A DNA stretch of 64,000 nt from NCBI RefSeq assembly GCF_900100455.1, contig NZ_FNCV01000004.1:124001-188000 (forward strand), read 5' to 3'. The notes under the pieces were generated by a model. It was not told the origin of the DNA, did no database searches, and worked only from the letters and a program-made list of their open reading frames with translations. Both the position numbers and the translations under genes were made by a program. This document shows positions 22,401 to 30,029 of the stretch, in pieces. This DNA comes from Roseospirillum parvum. Its GTDB lineage: Bacteria > Pseudomonadota > Alphaproteobacteria > Rhodospirillales > Rhodospirillaceae. Position 1 is the first letter of the stretch. The number at the start of each line of letters is the position of its first letter.

Positions 22401-22926
22401 CGAGTTCGAGAGCTACCTGATGTACCCCAAGGTGTTCCTCGACTACGCCGCCCACCACCGCGACAACGGACCGGTCGAGGTGTTGCCCACCCCGGTCTTC
22501 TTCTACGGCATGGAGCCGGGCCAGGAGATCGCCGTCGAGCTGGAGCCGGGCAAGACCCTGAACATCCGCTGCCAGGCCTTCGGGGCGGCCGACGAGGCCG
22601 GCCACGTGAAGGTCTTCTTCGAGCTCAACGGCCAGCCGCGCACCGCCAAGGTGGCGGACCGCAAGGCGGTCGAGCACGCCCCCAAGCATCCCAAGGCCGA
22701 TCCCGCCAATCCGGGCCACGTGGCCGCCCCCATGCCGGGGCTGATCGCCTCGGTGGCGGTCAAGGAGGGGCAGAAGGTGCGGGCCGGTGATCTGTTGCTG
22801 ACCATCGAGGCGATGAAGATGGAAACCGCCCTCAATGCCGAGCGCGACGGCACGGTGGCCCGTGTGGTCACCCCGGCCGGCACCCAGGTCGACGCCAAGG
22901 ACCTGCTGCTGGAGCTGACCGACTGA
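19480..22926 (+). CDS. pyc: Pyruvate carboxylase
   Basis: ATP- and biotin-dependent carboxylation of pyruvate to oxaloacetate, the anaplerotic step for the TCA cycle. The single 1148-aa polypeptide matches the usual length. Order: biotin carboxylase (1 to about 455, start KILVANRGEIAIRVMRAANE, ATP loop WGGGGRGMRI), carboxyltransferase TIM barrel (about 540-810, TDTTMRDAHQSLLATRMR and the metal ligands in FHTHDTSG), tetramerisation region, and C-terminal biotinyl domain with the biotin-Lys motif EAMKMETAL near residue 1114. A membrane transporter follows immediately and overlaps the stop. Confidence 0.97.
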   Translation: MQHFSKILVANRGEIAIRVMRAANELGIRTVAVYAEEDKLSLHRFKADESYLIGAHLGPVKAYLSVEEMIRVATESGCQAVHPGYGFLSENPEFAEACAAAGLVFIGPPPEVMRALGNKVSARRLAEQAGTPVMPATGPLPEDMDEVARLAEDVGYPLMLKASWGGGGRGMRIIEGPDALAREVTAGRREAEAAFGNGEVYLEKLVRRARHVEVQLLGDHHGTVVHLYERDCTVQRRNQKVVERAPAPYLDAAARAELCDSALKLARAAAYVNAGTAEFLMDRDSGAFYFIEVNPRIQVEHTVSEEVTGIDIVKAQIRIAAGGRIGEVAETGVPAQPDIRLNGHALQCRITTEDPEANFIPDYGRITAYRGATGFGIRLDGGTAYSGAVITRYYDSLLEKVTAWAPTPEEAIARMDRALREFRIRGVATNLVFVENLINHPAFQAADYSTRFIDQTPELFQVTKRRDRATRLLNFIADVSINGNPEVAGRARPAPHPTPKAPEVPAGTPPQGTRTLLDRLGPEGLRDWMLAQDKVLVTDTTMRDAHQSLLATRMRGFDMVQVADAYAHHMPGLFSLECWGGATFDVAMRFLKECPWGRLAELRRRIPNVLFQMLLRGANGVGYTNYADNVVQGFVARAAAEGVDVFRVFDSLNWVENMRVAMDAVLASGKLLEGTICYTGDMLDPRRPKYDLDYYVRMAGELKAAGVHIIGLKDMAGLLKPAAARQLIPALKAETGLPVHFHTHDTSGIAAATVLAAVESGVDAFDAAMDSLSGLTSQPNLGSLVEALRGGPRDSGLDPATIRRFSDYWEMVRKQYAAFEADLRFGASEVYLHEMPGGQFTNLREQARAMGLEERWHEVARAYAEVNQMFGDIVKVTPSSKVVGDMALSMISAGLTRADVEDPERDISFPDSVVQMMRGDLGQPPGGWPKALQKKVLKDQPPITVRPGSVVPPADLAALRAEAETKAERAISDVEFESYLMYPKVFLDYAAHHRDNGPVEVLPTPVFFYGMEPGQEIAVELEPGKTLNIRCQAFGAADEAGHVKVFFELNGQPRTAKVADRKAVEHAPKHPKADPANPGHVAAPMPGLIASVAVKEGQKVRAGDLLLTIEAMKMETALNAERDGTVARVVTPAGTQVDAKDLLLELTD

Positions 22927-24107
22927 GCCCGGCGCCCGCCGCCATCCCCGCGCCCTGGCGGCTGATCGCCGGCGGGGCCGGGGCGACCCTGGTCGCCATC
23001 GGCCTGGGGCGTTTCGCCTATGCCGCCCTGCTGCCGGCGATCATCGAGGCCGGCTGGGTCAGCGAGGCCGAAGGCGCCTACATCGGCGCCGCCAACCTGT
23101 TGGGCTACCTGATCGGCGCGCTGACCGCCCCCTGGGCGGCGCGGCGCTTCGGGGCGCGGCGGGTGGTGCGGCTCAGCCTGCTCGCCGTGCTGCTCAGCTT
23201 CGCCTGTTGCGCCGGCCCGGCGCCGGCCCTGTGGGTCTCCGGCTGGCGGTTGGTCGCCGGGGTGGCCGGGGCGCTTCTGATGGTCGTCGCGCCCTCGGCG
23301 GTGCTGGCCGGGCTGCCGGCCGAGCGGCGGCGCTTCGGCTCGACCCTGATCTTCAGCAGCATCGGCGTCGGCATCGTCGCCTCGGCGTTGATCGTGCCGC
23401 CCCTGGTGCAATGGAGCCTGTCCGCCGGCTGGCTGGCCATGAGCCTGCTCGGCCTGATCCCGGCCTATCTGTGCTGGCGCCATCTGGTGCCGCCGGAGAC
23501 CGCCGCCGCGCCGCGCCAGGACGTCGACAGGCTGATCCCGCCGGGCCACGGGCTGGCCTTCGGCGCGGTGCTGCTGGCCTATGGGCTGGATGCCGTGGGC
23601 TTCGTGCCGCACACCGTGTTCTGGGTCGACTATCTGGCCCGCGAGGCCGGGCAGGGTGCGGCCGCCGGCGTCTACTGGGCGCTGTTCGGGGTGGGCGGCA
23701 TCGTCGGCCCCTTCGCCGCCGGGCTGGCCGCCCAGACGGTGGGCTGGCAACGGGCCCTGGTGCTCGCCCTTTCGGTCAAGGCGCTGGCCGTCGGGCTGCC
23801 CCTGCTGGTTGCCACGCCGTGGGGGCTTGGGGCTTCGTCGTTCCTGGTCGGGGCGCTGGTCCCGGGGGTGGTGGCCCTGGTCTCCGGGCGGCTGGCCGAG
23901 GTGGTCGGCCTGGGCCCGCACCGCCGGGCCTGGGGGCTGGCCACCGCCGGCTTCGCCCTCTGTCAGGCGCTGGCGGCCTACGCCATGGCCACCCTCTATG
24001 TGGCGGCGGGCAGTTCGCTGCCCCTGTTCGCCGTCGCCGCCGGCGCCCTGGCGCTGGCGGTGGTGGTGCTCCTGCTGGCGGCGCTTGCGGACCGCCTCAG
24101 CGCCTGA
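22923..24107 (+). CDS. MFS transporter, YbfB/YjiJ family, probable CUG start
   Basis: Membrane protein of 394 aa with about twelve hydrophobic helices. The first helix region contains IGLGRFAYAALLPAII, characteristic of the YbfB/YjiJ major-facilitator branch. The first ATG/GTG/TTG in frame is TTG 23100, which would delete helix 1. CTG at 22923 overlaps the pyc stop as CTGA, like the ATGA and GTGA junctions found elsewhere here, and GGAG at 22911-22914 lies 8 bases upstream. I therefore take CTG as the start. Substrate unknown; coupling to pyc suggests a carboxylate, but that is only inference. The 3' end overlaps the convergent methyltransferase by 11 bases. Confidence 0.82.
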   Translation: MSPAPAAIPAPWRLIAGGAGATLVAIGLGRFAYAALLPAIIEAGWVSEAEGAYIGAANLLGYLIGALTAPWAARRFGARRVVRLSLLAVLLSFACCAGPAPALWVSGWRLVAGVAGALLMVVAPSAVLAGLPAERRRFGSTLIFSSIGVGIVASALIVPPLVQWSLSAGWLAMSLLGLIPAYLCWRHLVPPETAAAPRQDVDRLIPPGHGLAFGAVLLAYGLDAVGFVPHTVFWVDYLAREAGQGAAAGVYWALFGVGGIVGPFAAGLAAQTVGWQRALVLALSVKALAVGLPLLVATPWGLGASSFLVGALVPGVVALVSGRLAEVVGLGPHRRAWGLATAGFALCQALAAYAMATLYVAAGSSLPLFAVAAGALALAVVVLLLAALADRLSA

Positions 24108-24753
24108 CCAGCACCGTGAAATCCTCGGGCAGGTAGTCGGTGAGCAGATGCACCTTCCGCCCCAGGCGGGTGGCGAAGCGCACCCAGTCGGCGGGGTCGG
24201 CGGTGTACAGGCGGCCGGTCAGCTTCGGCCCGTCGGCGCGCAGCAGGTTGAAGGCGATGCCGTAACGGCTGCTCTGGGCCAGTTGGGTCAGGCTGTGGCG
24301 GATCATCGCCTCCCACTCGCCGCGCGGGGTGTCGCCCATCAGGTTGAAGGTGCCGCTGACCAGCCCGAAGTCGGCCGGCCGGTCGGGGCGGTCGGCCTGC
24401 ACGAAGGTGGCCCGGGGGTCGTGGATTGACTGGCGGGCCAGGGCGATCATGCCGTCGGAGATGTCGTAGCCCCGATAGCCGGCCAGCGGCGGGTCGAGCC
24501 GCCGCTCCAGCCAGTTGAACAGGGCGCCGTAGCCACAGCCCAGGTCGTTGACGGTGATGGCGCGGCCCTGGGGCGCCGCCTCGAACAGCCGGGCCAGTTG
24601 CTCGAAGCGGGTGTGCACCGCCTCGGTCGAGGTCCAGCCGCAACCCTCGGGGCGGGCGCCTTTCATGCGCGCGCCGTTGTCGAAGATGCGGGCCACCGGG
24701 CCCAGGGGATCGCGGGGTTTGGTCGCTTCGGGAGTCTCGGGGCTCTGGGTCAC
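24097..24753 (-). CDS. Class I SAM-dependent methyltransferase
   Basis: Protein of 218 aa with motif I VNDLGCGYGALFNWL near residue 69, acidic loop GYDISDGMIALA, and FVQADRPDRPADFGLVSGTFNLM covering motifs III-IV. The N-terminal half has helices around ARIFDNGARMKG. It is the typical compact Rossmann methyltransferase; small molecules are likely acceptors, but nothing here identifies one. It converges on the transporter at its 3' end. A perfect palindrome (24781-24839) lies between its start and the kinase-like gene upstream. Confidence 0.85.
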   Translation of the reverse strand: MTQSPETPEATKPRDPLGPVARIFDNGARMKGARPEGCGWTSTEAVHTRFEQLARLFEAAPQGRAITVNDLGCGYGALFNWLERRLDPPLAGYRGYDISDGMIALARQSIHDPRATFVQADRPDRPADFGLVSGTFNLMGDTPRGEWEAMIRHSLTQLAQSSRYGIAFNLLRADGPKLTGRLYTADPADWVRFATRLGRKVHLLTDYLPEDFTVLVRR

Positions 24754-24780
24754 GGTCCGGGGTTCACTGGTGGGGGGCTT

Positions 24781-24839
24781 AGAGCAGATCGTGCGAAATG
24801 TGAATCGCGGAGCGCTTCAGATTTCGCACGATCTGCTCT
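24781..24839. repeat. Perfect 19-bp palindromic intergenic element
   Basis: AGAGCAGATCGTGCGAAAT (24781-24799) is repeated exactly in inverse complement at 24821-24839, with a 21-base loop. No T-run follows, so it is not a standard terminator. It resembles the palindromic REP/RIME-like elements that begin with AGAGCA in many alphaproteobacteria. A decayed half copy appears at 51899-51922. Confidence 0.85.
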
Positions 24840-24844
24840 CGGCT

Positions 24845-25711
24845 CTAGGCGCCGAAGCGCTCAAGCAGGCGGGCGACGCTGTTCACATAGCCGCCGCCGA
24901 ACAGGCGGACGTGGACCAGCAGGGGATAGAGATTATAGAGGTCGCGGCGGGCCTCGAAAAAGCCCGGCGAAAGCGGGCGGATTTCCTGGTAGCGCTCGAA
25001 GAAGGGCTGGCCGAAGGTGCCGAACAGGGTGGAAAAGGCCAGCTCGATCTCCGGGTCGGCGTAATAGATGGCCGGGTCGACGAAGCCGCTGATCCGCCCC
25101 TGGTCGACCAGCACGTTGCCGGTCCACAAATCGCCGTGGATCAGCGCCGGGGCGGCCGGGGCGTCGATCCAGCGGCCCAGGGTGGCGGCCAGTTTGTCCA
25201 CCCGGTCGGCCAGGTGACCCGGCAGTTGCCCTTCGCGGCGCGCTGCCTCGGCCATGTGGCGCAGGCGATGGTCGGCGAAGAAGCCCACCCAGTCGTCGCT
25301 CCACGGGTTGGGCTGGGGCAGGCCGCCGATCACCGTGTCGCGCTCGAAGCCGTAGGCCGGGCCGGTCACGCCGTGCAGATGGGCCACGATCTCCGCCGCC
25401 TGACGCTGGCTCTCGCCGTCCAGCCGGCCGCCGCCGTGCAGCATTTCCATCAGCAGCAGATGGTCGTCGGCGTGCAGCACCCGGGGCACCGGCAGGCGCG
25501 AATGGCGCTTGAGGTAGCCCAGCATGAAACCTTCCAGCTTCAGGCCGCCGGCCGGGCCGTCGGCGGTCTTGGCGACCAGCCGTTCGCCGTCCGACAACTC
25601 CAGGCCGACCACGCGGCCCACGCAGCCGTCGGCCAGCGGCCACTGGCGGACCACCCGGGCCCCGGTGCTGGCCTCGACCAGTTGGTCCAGGAGCGCGTGG
25701 CGCGCGGTCAT
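24845..25711 (-). CDS. Fructosamine kinase/aminoglycoside phosphotransferase-like protein
   Basis: Protein of 288 aa with a small-molecule kinase fold. The ATP-binding lobe contains ERLVAKTADG and LKLEGFMLGYLK; the catalytic loop is ALIHGDLWTGNVLV near residue 190, followed by FVDPAIYYADPEIELAF in the metal-binding position. HGDLWxGN with DPAxYYxDPE is the signature of the fructosamine-3-kinase family, which phosphorylates glycated amines so that they fall off proteins. The ATG at 25711 overlaps the phosphatase stop as ATGA. Pairing with a low-molecular-weight phosphatase gene is common for this family and supports a deglycation role. Confidence 0.9.
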   Translation of the reverse strand: MTARHALLDQLVEASTGARVVRQWPLADGCVGRVVGLELSDGERLVAKTADGPAGGLKLEGFMLGYLKRHSRLPVPRVLHADDHLLLMEMLHGGGRLDGESQRQAAEIVAHLHGVTGPAYGFERDTVIGGLPQPNPWSDDWVGFFADHRLRHMAEAARREGQLPGHLADRVDKLAATLGRWIDAPAAPALIHGDLWTGNVLVDQGRISGFVDPAIYYADPEIELAFSTLFGTFGQPFFERYQEIRPLSPGFFEARRDLYNLYPLLVHVRLFGGGYVNSVARLLERFGA

Positions 25712-26184
25712 GATGTCGGGGGGGCGGCCAGCAGGTCGGCGAGCAGACCCTGGGCGCCGTCCTCGATCATGTCGAGCACCGTTTCGAAGCCGTCCGGCCC
25801 GCCGTAGTAGGGGTCGCCGACGTCGCCCGAATGGCGGCGCGCGTGGTCCAGGAACAGCCCCAGGCGGGCGGTGGCGCCGGGCGGGGCCATGGCGCGCATC
25901 TCCCGAAGGTGGCCGCGATCCATCGCCAGCATCACATCGAAGCGGCTGAAATCGGCCGCCTCCAGCCGCCGCGCCCGGATGTCGTCCAGCCGGTAGCCGC
26001 GCCGGGCGGCGGCGGCGCGGGTCCGTGGGTCGGGCGGTTCGCCGACATGGAAGGCGGTGGTGCCGGCCGAATCGCACGCGATTTCGTCGGTCCGCCCGGC
26101 GGCCGCCAACTGGTGACGGAACACCCCCTCGGCGGTCGGCGAGCGGCAGATGTTCCCGGTGCAGACGAAAAGAACGCGGATCAT
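25708..26184 (-). CDS. Low-molecular-weight protein-tyrosine-phosphatase family
   Basis: Protein of 158 aa, the normal size. The P-loop CX5R is present at residues 8-15 as VCTGNICRSP, and the general-acid Asp is in GDVGDPYYGG near residue 118. I chose the ATG at 26184 (MIRVLFVCTGN); the longer frame adds 44 residues with no homology. It overlaps the fructosamine-kinase-like gene by 4 bases. Given the neighbour, the enzyme may act on phosphorylated fructosamine or ribulosamine substrates and not on protein tyrosine; this is inference. Confidence 0.93.
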   Translation of the reverse strand: MIRVLFVCTGNICRSPTAEGVFRHQLAAAGRTDEIACDSAGTTAFHVGEPPDPRTRAAAARRGYRLDDIRARRLEAADFSRFDVMLAMDRGHLREMRAMAPPGATARLGLFLDHARRHSGDVGDPYYGGPDGFETVLDMIEDGAQGLLADLLAAPPTS

Positions 26185-26336
26185 GGCCCCGGCGGCGCAA
26201 CGGACGGACTGCGCCCGGTTATAGCACCCCGCCCCGGCCCCCGAAAGGCCGGCGCCCGATTGGGGGTTTGAACTGGCCCGCCTCCCCGACCTATCCTGCC
26301 CCCCCATCCTCCCCACCTGACCAGGAGCCGCCCGGC

Positions 26337-27080
26337 GTGTCCTCTGAGCTGCCCACCCCCGGACCCATCGTCATCCTCACCGGCGCCGGCATCAGCAAGG
26401 AGTCGGGGCTCGACACCTTCCGCGACAAGGACGGCATCTGGGCCCGCCACAGCCTGGAAGAGGTGGCCACACCGGAAGGCTTCGCCCGCGACCCGGCCAA
26501 GGTGCACGCCTTCTACAACGCCCGGCGCCGGCAACTGGCCGAGCCCGACCTTGCCCCCAACCCCGGCCATCTGGCCCTGGCCAAACTGGAGGCGGAATGG
26601 CCCCACCCGGTGCTGGTGGTCACCCAGAACATCGACAACCTGCACGAACGGGCCGGCACCACCCACCTTCTGCACATGCACGGCGAGTTGACCAAGGTCC
26701 GCTGCACCGCCTGTGACGCGGTGCTCGAATGGCCCGGCGACCTCGAGGTGAGCACCGCCTGCCCGGCCTGCGCCCGGGTCGGCACCCTGCGCCCGCATAT
26801 CGTCTGGTTCGGCGAGATCCCCCTTCACATGGAAGAGATCGACGCCGCCCTGTCGGCCTGCAGCCTGTTCCTGTCCATCGGCACCTCGGGCAACGTCTAT
26901 CCGGCGGCCGGCTTCGTGCACATGGTGCGCAGCCTGGGCCGGGCCCACAGCGTGGAGCTGAACCTGGAACCCAGCCAGGGAGCCAGCCTGTTCGCCGAAA
27001 CCATCCACGGCCCGGCCAGCCAGGTGGTGCCGGCCTACGTCGAACGCCTGCTCGCCGGGCTTTCGGATGCCCCCGGCTGA
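26337..27080 (+). CDS. NAD-dependent protein deacylase, sirtuin (CobB-like)
   Basis: Sir2-family enzyme of 247 aa that removes acyl groups from lysine using NAD+. It has the NAD-binding GAGISKESGLDTFRDKDGIW near residue 16, QNIDNLHERAG, the catalytic His in LLHMHGEL, and a zinc site made by CTAC and CPAC. IVWFGE and SIGTSGNVYPAAGF complete the fold. The start is GTG 26337, with AGGAG 9 bases upstream; a much longer open frame 5' of it is antisense to the phosphatase gene. The downstream uracil glycosylase-family gene overlaps by 14 bases. Confidence 0.94.
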   Translation: MSSELPTPGPIVILTGAGISKESGLDTFRDKDGIWARHSLEEVATPEGFARDPAKVHAFYNARRRQLAEPDLAPNPGHLALAKLEAEWPHPVLVVTQNIDNLHERAGTTHLLHMHGELTKVRCTACDAVLEWPGDLEVSTACPACARVGTLRPHIVWFGEIPLHMEEIDAALSACSLFLSIGTSGNVYPAAGFVHMVRSLGRAHSVELNLEPSQGASLFAETIHGPASQVVPAYVERLLAGLSDAPG

Positions 27081-27657
27081 CGACCCCTTCGCCCGCCTCG
27101 CCGCCGAGGCCCGGGCCTGCACCGCCTGCGCGCCCCATCTGCCCCACGCGCCGCGCCCGGTGCTCAAGGGCTCGTCCAGCGCCCGCCTGCTGATCGTCGG
27201 CCAGGCCCCGGGGCGGCGGGTGCACGAGACCGGCATCCCGTGGAACGACCCCTCCGGCCAACGCCTGCGCGCCTGGCTCGGCCTGAGCCCACAAACCTTC
27301 TACGATGAAAGCCGCGTCGCCATCGTCCCCATGGGCCTGTGTTACCCCGGCACCCAGGGCCGCGCCGACGCCCCGCCACGCCCCGAATGCGCGCCCCTGT
27401 GGCAGGCCAGGGCCCGCGCCGCCCTGCCCAACCTCGACACCACCCTGCTGGTCGGCAGCCACGCCCAACGCTTCCATCTCCACTCCAGAAGCTCCATGAC
27501 CGACACCGTGCGCGCCTTCGCCGACCTCGCCCCCACCCTGTGGCCGCTGCCCCACCCAAGCTGGCGCAACAATGCCTGGCTGAAACACCACCCCTGGTTT
27601 GAAACCGACCTGCTGCCAGCCCTGCGCCGCCACCTTGCGCAACTGTTGACGGCGTAG
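27067..27657 (+). CDS. Uracil-DNA glycosylase superfamily protein
   Basis: Protein of 196 aa. LLIVGQAPGRRVHETGIPWNDPSG (about residues 40-63, quoted in part as GQAPGRRVHETG and PWNDPSG) matches the catalytic water-activating motif region of the family 4/5-like uracil-DNA glycosylase superfamily, and PLPHPSWRNN near residue 160 corresponds to motif 2 (HPS). An N-terminal ACTACAPH could contribute to an iron-sulfur site, but a full four-Cys set is not obvious. Expected role: base excision of uracil or a related base, though this COG1573-type subgroup is poorly characterised. It overlaps the sirtuin gene and is followed by a long repeat block. Confidence 0.85.
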   Translation: MPPADDPFARLAAEARACTACAPHLPHAPRPVLKGSSSARLLIVGQAPGRRVHETGIPWNDPSGQRLRAWLGLSPQTFYDESRVAIVPMGLCYPGTQGRADAPPRPECAPLWQARARAALPNLDTTLLVGSHAQRFHLHSRSSMTDTVRAFADLAPTLWPLPHPSWRNNAWLKHHPWFETDLLPALRRHLAQLLTA

Positions 27658-28240
27658 CCGCGTGGCGGCCGCTGGATGGGGCGCTGCCCCATACCCCGCC
27701 GGGGAGGCTGGGCCTCCCCGGACCCCGCCATTTCGTTGGTGTTGAACGCCGGCAACTGAGTTGGAAGCGAGTGGGGTTGGTTGCGGGCCAGCTTCGCTGG
27801 CCCGCGAAAACAAAAAAACCCTCCACCGAGGAGCGCGTTGCACCGACAGCGTCCCCTGCTTTTGGTTGTTTCGCAGACCAGCGAAGCTGGCCTGCACCCA
27901 ACCACCATCCGAGCTTGTTTCGGCGTTTGCGTCCCGCGCCAACGAAATGGCGGGGGTCCGGGGGACCGCCTTCGGTCCCCCGGTGGGGGTTTGGGGGCAA
28001 AGCCCCCGTCTGCTGGCCCGCGTAACCAAAAGCCCTTCACCGAGGAGCGTGTCGCGCCGACAGCGCCCCCTTTTATTGGTTGTTTCGCAGGCCAGCGAAG
28101 CTGGCCTGCACCCAACCACCATCCGAGCCTGTTTCGGCGTTTGCGTTCCGCGCCAATGAAATGGCGGGGGTCCGGGGGGCCGCCTTCGGTCCCCCGGTGG
28201 GGGTTCGGGGGCAAAGCCCCCGTCTGCTGGCGCGGGGGGG
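27658..28240. repeat. Intergenic composite repeat block with a ~215-bp tandem duplication
   Basis: The 690-base gap between the uracil glycosylase gene and gmhA holds no gene. A module made of a GCCAGCGAAGCTGGC hairpin, a spacer and a G-rich arm (GGGGGTCCGGGGGACC to GGGGGCAAAGCCCCC) occurs three times: once inverted (about 27661-27806) and twice in direct tandem (about 27801-28016 and 28017-28235, period 214-216 bases). Related modules are found at 33770, 50868 and, in variant form, 40743 and 59356. Long open frames across it are by-products of composition. Confidence 0.88.
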
Positions 28241-28347
28241 GCGGGGACAACGCTCCCGTTCATCGACGGCGTGCGCAGGCGGTGCTTGCCGGAGGGTGGG
28301 GCGGCGTTTAGACAGGCGGGAGGGATTTACTCCAGGGGCGTTGTTTC

Positions 28348-28923
28348 ATGTCGACTCTTGACCAGGCTTTTGCCGCCGCCGCGCAGTTGCTGACCCGTTG
28401 CCGCGAGGACGGGGCGTTGTTGGCGGCGATGGAGAAGGCGCATGCGCTGTGCAACGTGGCCTTGGGGCAGCGTCTGCCGGTGCTGGTCTGTGGCAATGGT
28501 GGATCGATGGCTGATGCGCTGCATCTGGCCGGTGAGTTGACGGCTCGTTTCCGGCGCGACCGTCAGGGGCTGCCGGTGATCGCCTTGGGGGCCAACCCGG
28601 CGACCCTGACGGCGTGGTCCAATGACGTGGGCTATGCCTCGGCCCTGGCGCGTGAGGTGGAGGCCTATGGGCGTCCGGGTGGGGTGGTGATCGGGTTGTC
28701 GACCAGTGGCAATTCGGCCAACGTGGTGGCGGCTTTCGAGGCGGCGCGGGCTGGGGGGCTGGCGACGGTGGCGTTGACCGGCGAAGGCGGTGGCCGACTG
28801 GCGTCGTTGGCTGATGTGCTGTTGGCCGTGCCGGCGCGTGACACGGCGGCCATCCAGCAGGTTCATCTGGTGCTGTACCATGTCCTGTGCGACCGGCTGG
28901 AGGCTGATCTGGCGGGCGGTTGA
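28348..28923 (+). CDS. gmhA: Phosphoheptose isomerase (SIS domain)
   Basis: Converts sedoheptulose 7-phosphate to D-glycero-D-manno-heptose 7-phosphate, the first step toward ADP-heptose for LPS core. At 191 aa it matches GmhA (192). The substrate loop VLVCGNGGSMADALHLAGEL lies near residues 47-66, with RFRRDRQGLPVIAL and the SIS motif GLSTSGNSANVV downstream, and a His/Gln helix at the C-terminus (IQQVHLVLYHVLCD). Codon use is richer in G/T at wobble positions (GTG, TTG, GGT) than in neighbouring genes. It stands alone after a repeat block; the heptosyltransferase-like gene is at 15020. Confidence 0.93.
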   Translation: MSTLDQAFAAAAQLLTRCREDGALLAAMEKAHALCNVALGQRLPVLVCGNGGSMADALHLAGELTARFRRDRQGLPVIALGANPATLTAWSNDVGYASALAREVEAYGRPGGVVIGLSTSGNSANVVAAFEAARAGGLATVALTGEGGGRLASLADVLLAVPARDTAAIQQVHLVLYHVLCDRLEADLAGG

Positions 28924-29012
28924 GCAGGGGATTGCTTGAGCGGCCGGTGGGGCGACCTATATCTGGCACATCTGCTGTTCTTCTCCCCTTTCACGCGCAG
29001 GGAAGCCAAGCC

Positions 29013-30029
29013 ATGACATCTTTTTCGCGCCGGGCGTTGGGGCGTTTCGCCGCCCTTGCCCTGTTTCTGTCGTTCAGCCTGCTGGCGCTGCCGGCGCGGG
29101 CCGCCGAGCCGCTGTCGGTGGTGGTGTCGATCCTGCCCCAGAAGTGGCTGGTCGAGGCGGTGGGGGGTGATGCGGTGACGGTCACGGTGATGGTGCCGCC
29201 CGGCGCCTCGCCGGCCACCTACGAGCCCAAGCCGGGTCAGATGCGCGCCCTTGAGGCGGCCGACCTCTACTTCTCCATCGGTGTGCCGTTCGAGGCGGCA
29301 TGGCTGCCCCGCCTGCACGACGCGGCGCCCGGTCTGGCGGTGATCGACATGGCCAGGGACGTCAAGCGCCGGCCCATCGACGGCCTGCCGGCGGCGCATG
29401 ACGAGCACGATCACGACGCGCACGATCACGACGAGCATGCGGACGAACACGAGGGTGATCACGAGCACGAGGACCACGCGGACCACGACCAGGGCACCGT
29501 CATCGACCATGGCGACCACCAGCATGTGGTCGGCCAGCCCGACCCCCACGTCTGGCTGTCGCCGGCGGCCATGCGGCTGATGGCGGCCACGGTGTTCGAG
29601 TCGCTGAGCACCGCCCGTCCCCAGGCCGCGCCCGCCCTCAGGGCCAATCTGACCGAGGCGGTGGCGACCATCGGGGCGGTCGATCAGGCGGTGGCCGAGT
29701 CGCTGGCCGGCATCGAGCGGCCCACCTTCATGGTCTTCCACCCCGCCTGGGGCTACTTCGCCGACCTTTACGGCCTGCACCAGCTGCCGATCGAGGTGCA
29801 CGGCAACGAGCCCAGCCCGCGCGAGCTGGCCCAGGTGATCGACACGGCGCGCGACCACCGGGTGTCGGCGGTCTTCGTGCAGGCCCAGTTCTCGCAACGC
29901 GCCGCCGAGGCCATTGCCGGCGACCTGGGGATCTCGGTGGTCGCCCTGGACCCGCTCGACCCCGACTGGCCGGCGACGCTGAAGGCCGCCGGCGATGCCT
30001 TCGCCAAGGCGCTCGGCCCGGCGCAATGA
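29013..30029 (+). CDS. znuA: Zinc ABC transporter, substrate-binding protein
   Basis: Periplasmic zinc-capture protein of 338 aa. Signal peptide: basic SRRALGRF, hydrophobic core to about residue 30, cleavage near ARA-AEP. The A-1 cluster-9 fold starts VVVSILPQKWLVEAVGGD. A His/Asp-rich loop spans about residues 128-172 (repeated HDH, HED and DHGDH), typical of zinc-specific members. Metal ligands probably include His in YEPKPGQM-adjacent segments, PDPHVWLSP and FHPAWGYFA. It overlaps znuC by ATGA and starts the znuACB operon. No clear Zur operator was seen in the 90 bases upstream. Confidence 0.94.
   Translation: MTSFSRRALGRFAALALFLSFSLLALPARAAEPLSVVVSILPQKWLVEAVGGDAVTVTVMVPPGASPATYEPKPGQMRALEAADLYFSIGVPFEAAWLPRLHDAAPGLAVIDMARDVKRRPIDGLPAAHDEHDHDAHDHDEHADEHEGDHEHEDHADHDQGTVIDHGDHQHVVGQPDPHVWLSPAAMRLMAATVFESLSTARPQAAPALRANLTEAVATIGAVDQAVAESLAGIERPTFMVFHPAWGYFADLYGLHQLPIEVHGNEPSPRELAQVIDTARDHRVSAVFVQAQFSQRAAEAIAGDLGISVVALDPLDPDWPATLKAAGDAFAKALGPAQ

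Noticed and set aside
27761-28361. Several open frames across the repeat block, with peptides like GVWGQSPRLLAR
   Set aside because: The same peptides recur wherever the intergenic repeat occurs and in several frames, so they are repeat-derived, not genes.
28924-29012. Zur operator upstream of znuA
   Set aside because: No AT-rich inverted repeat of Zur type is visible; TTGCTT and TATATC are 20 bases apart, too far for a convincing promoter.
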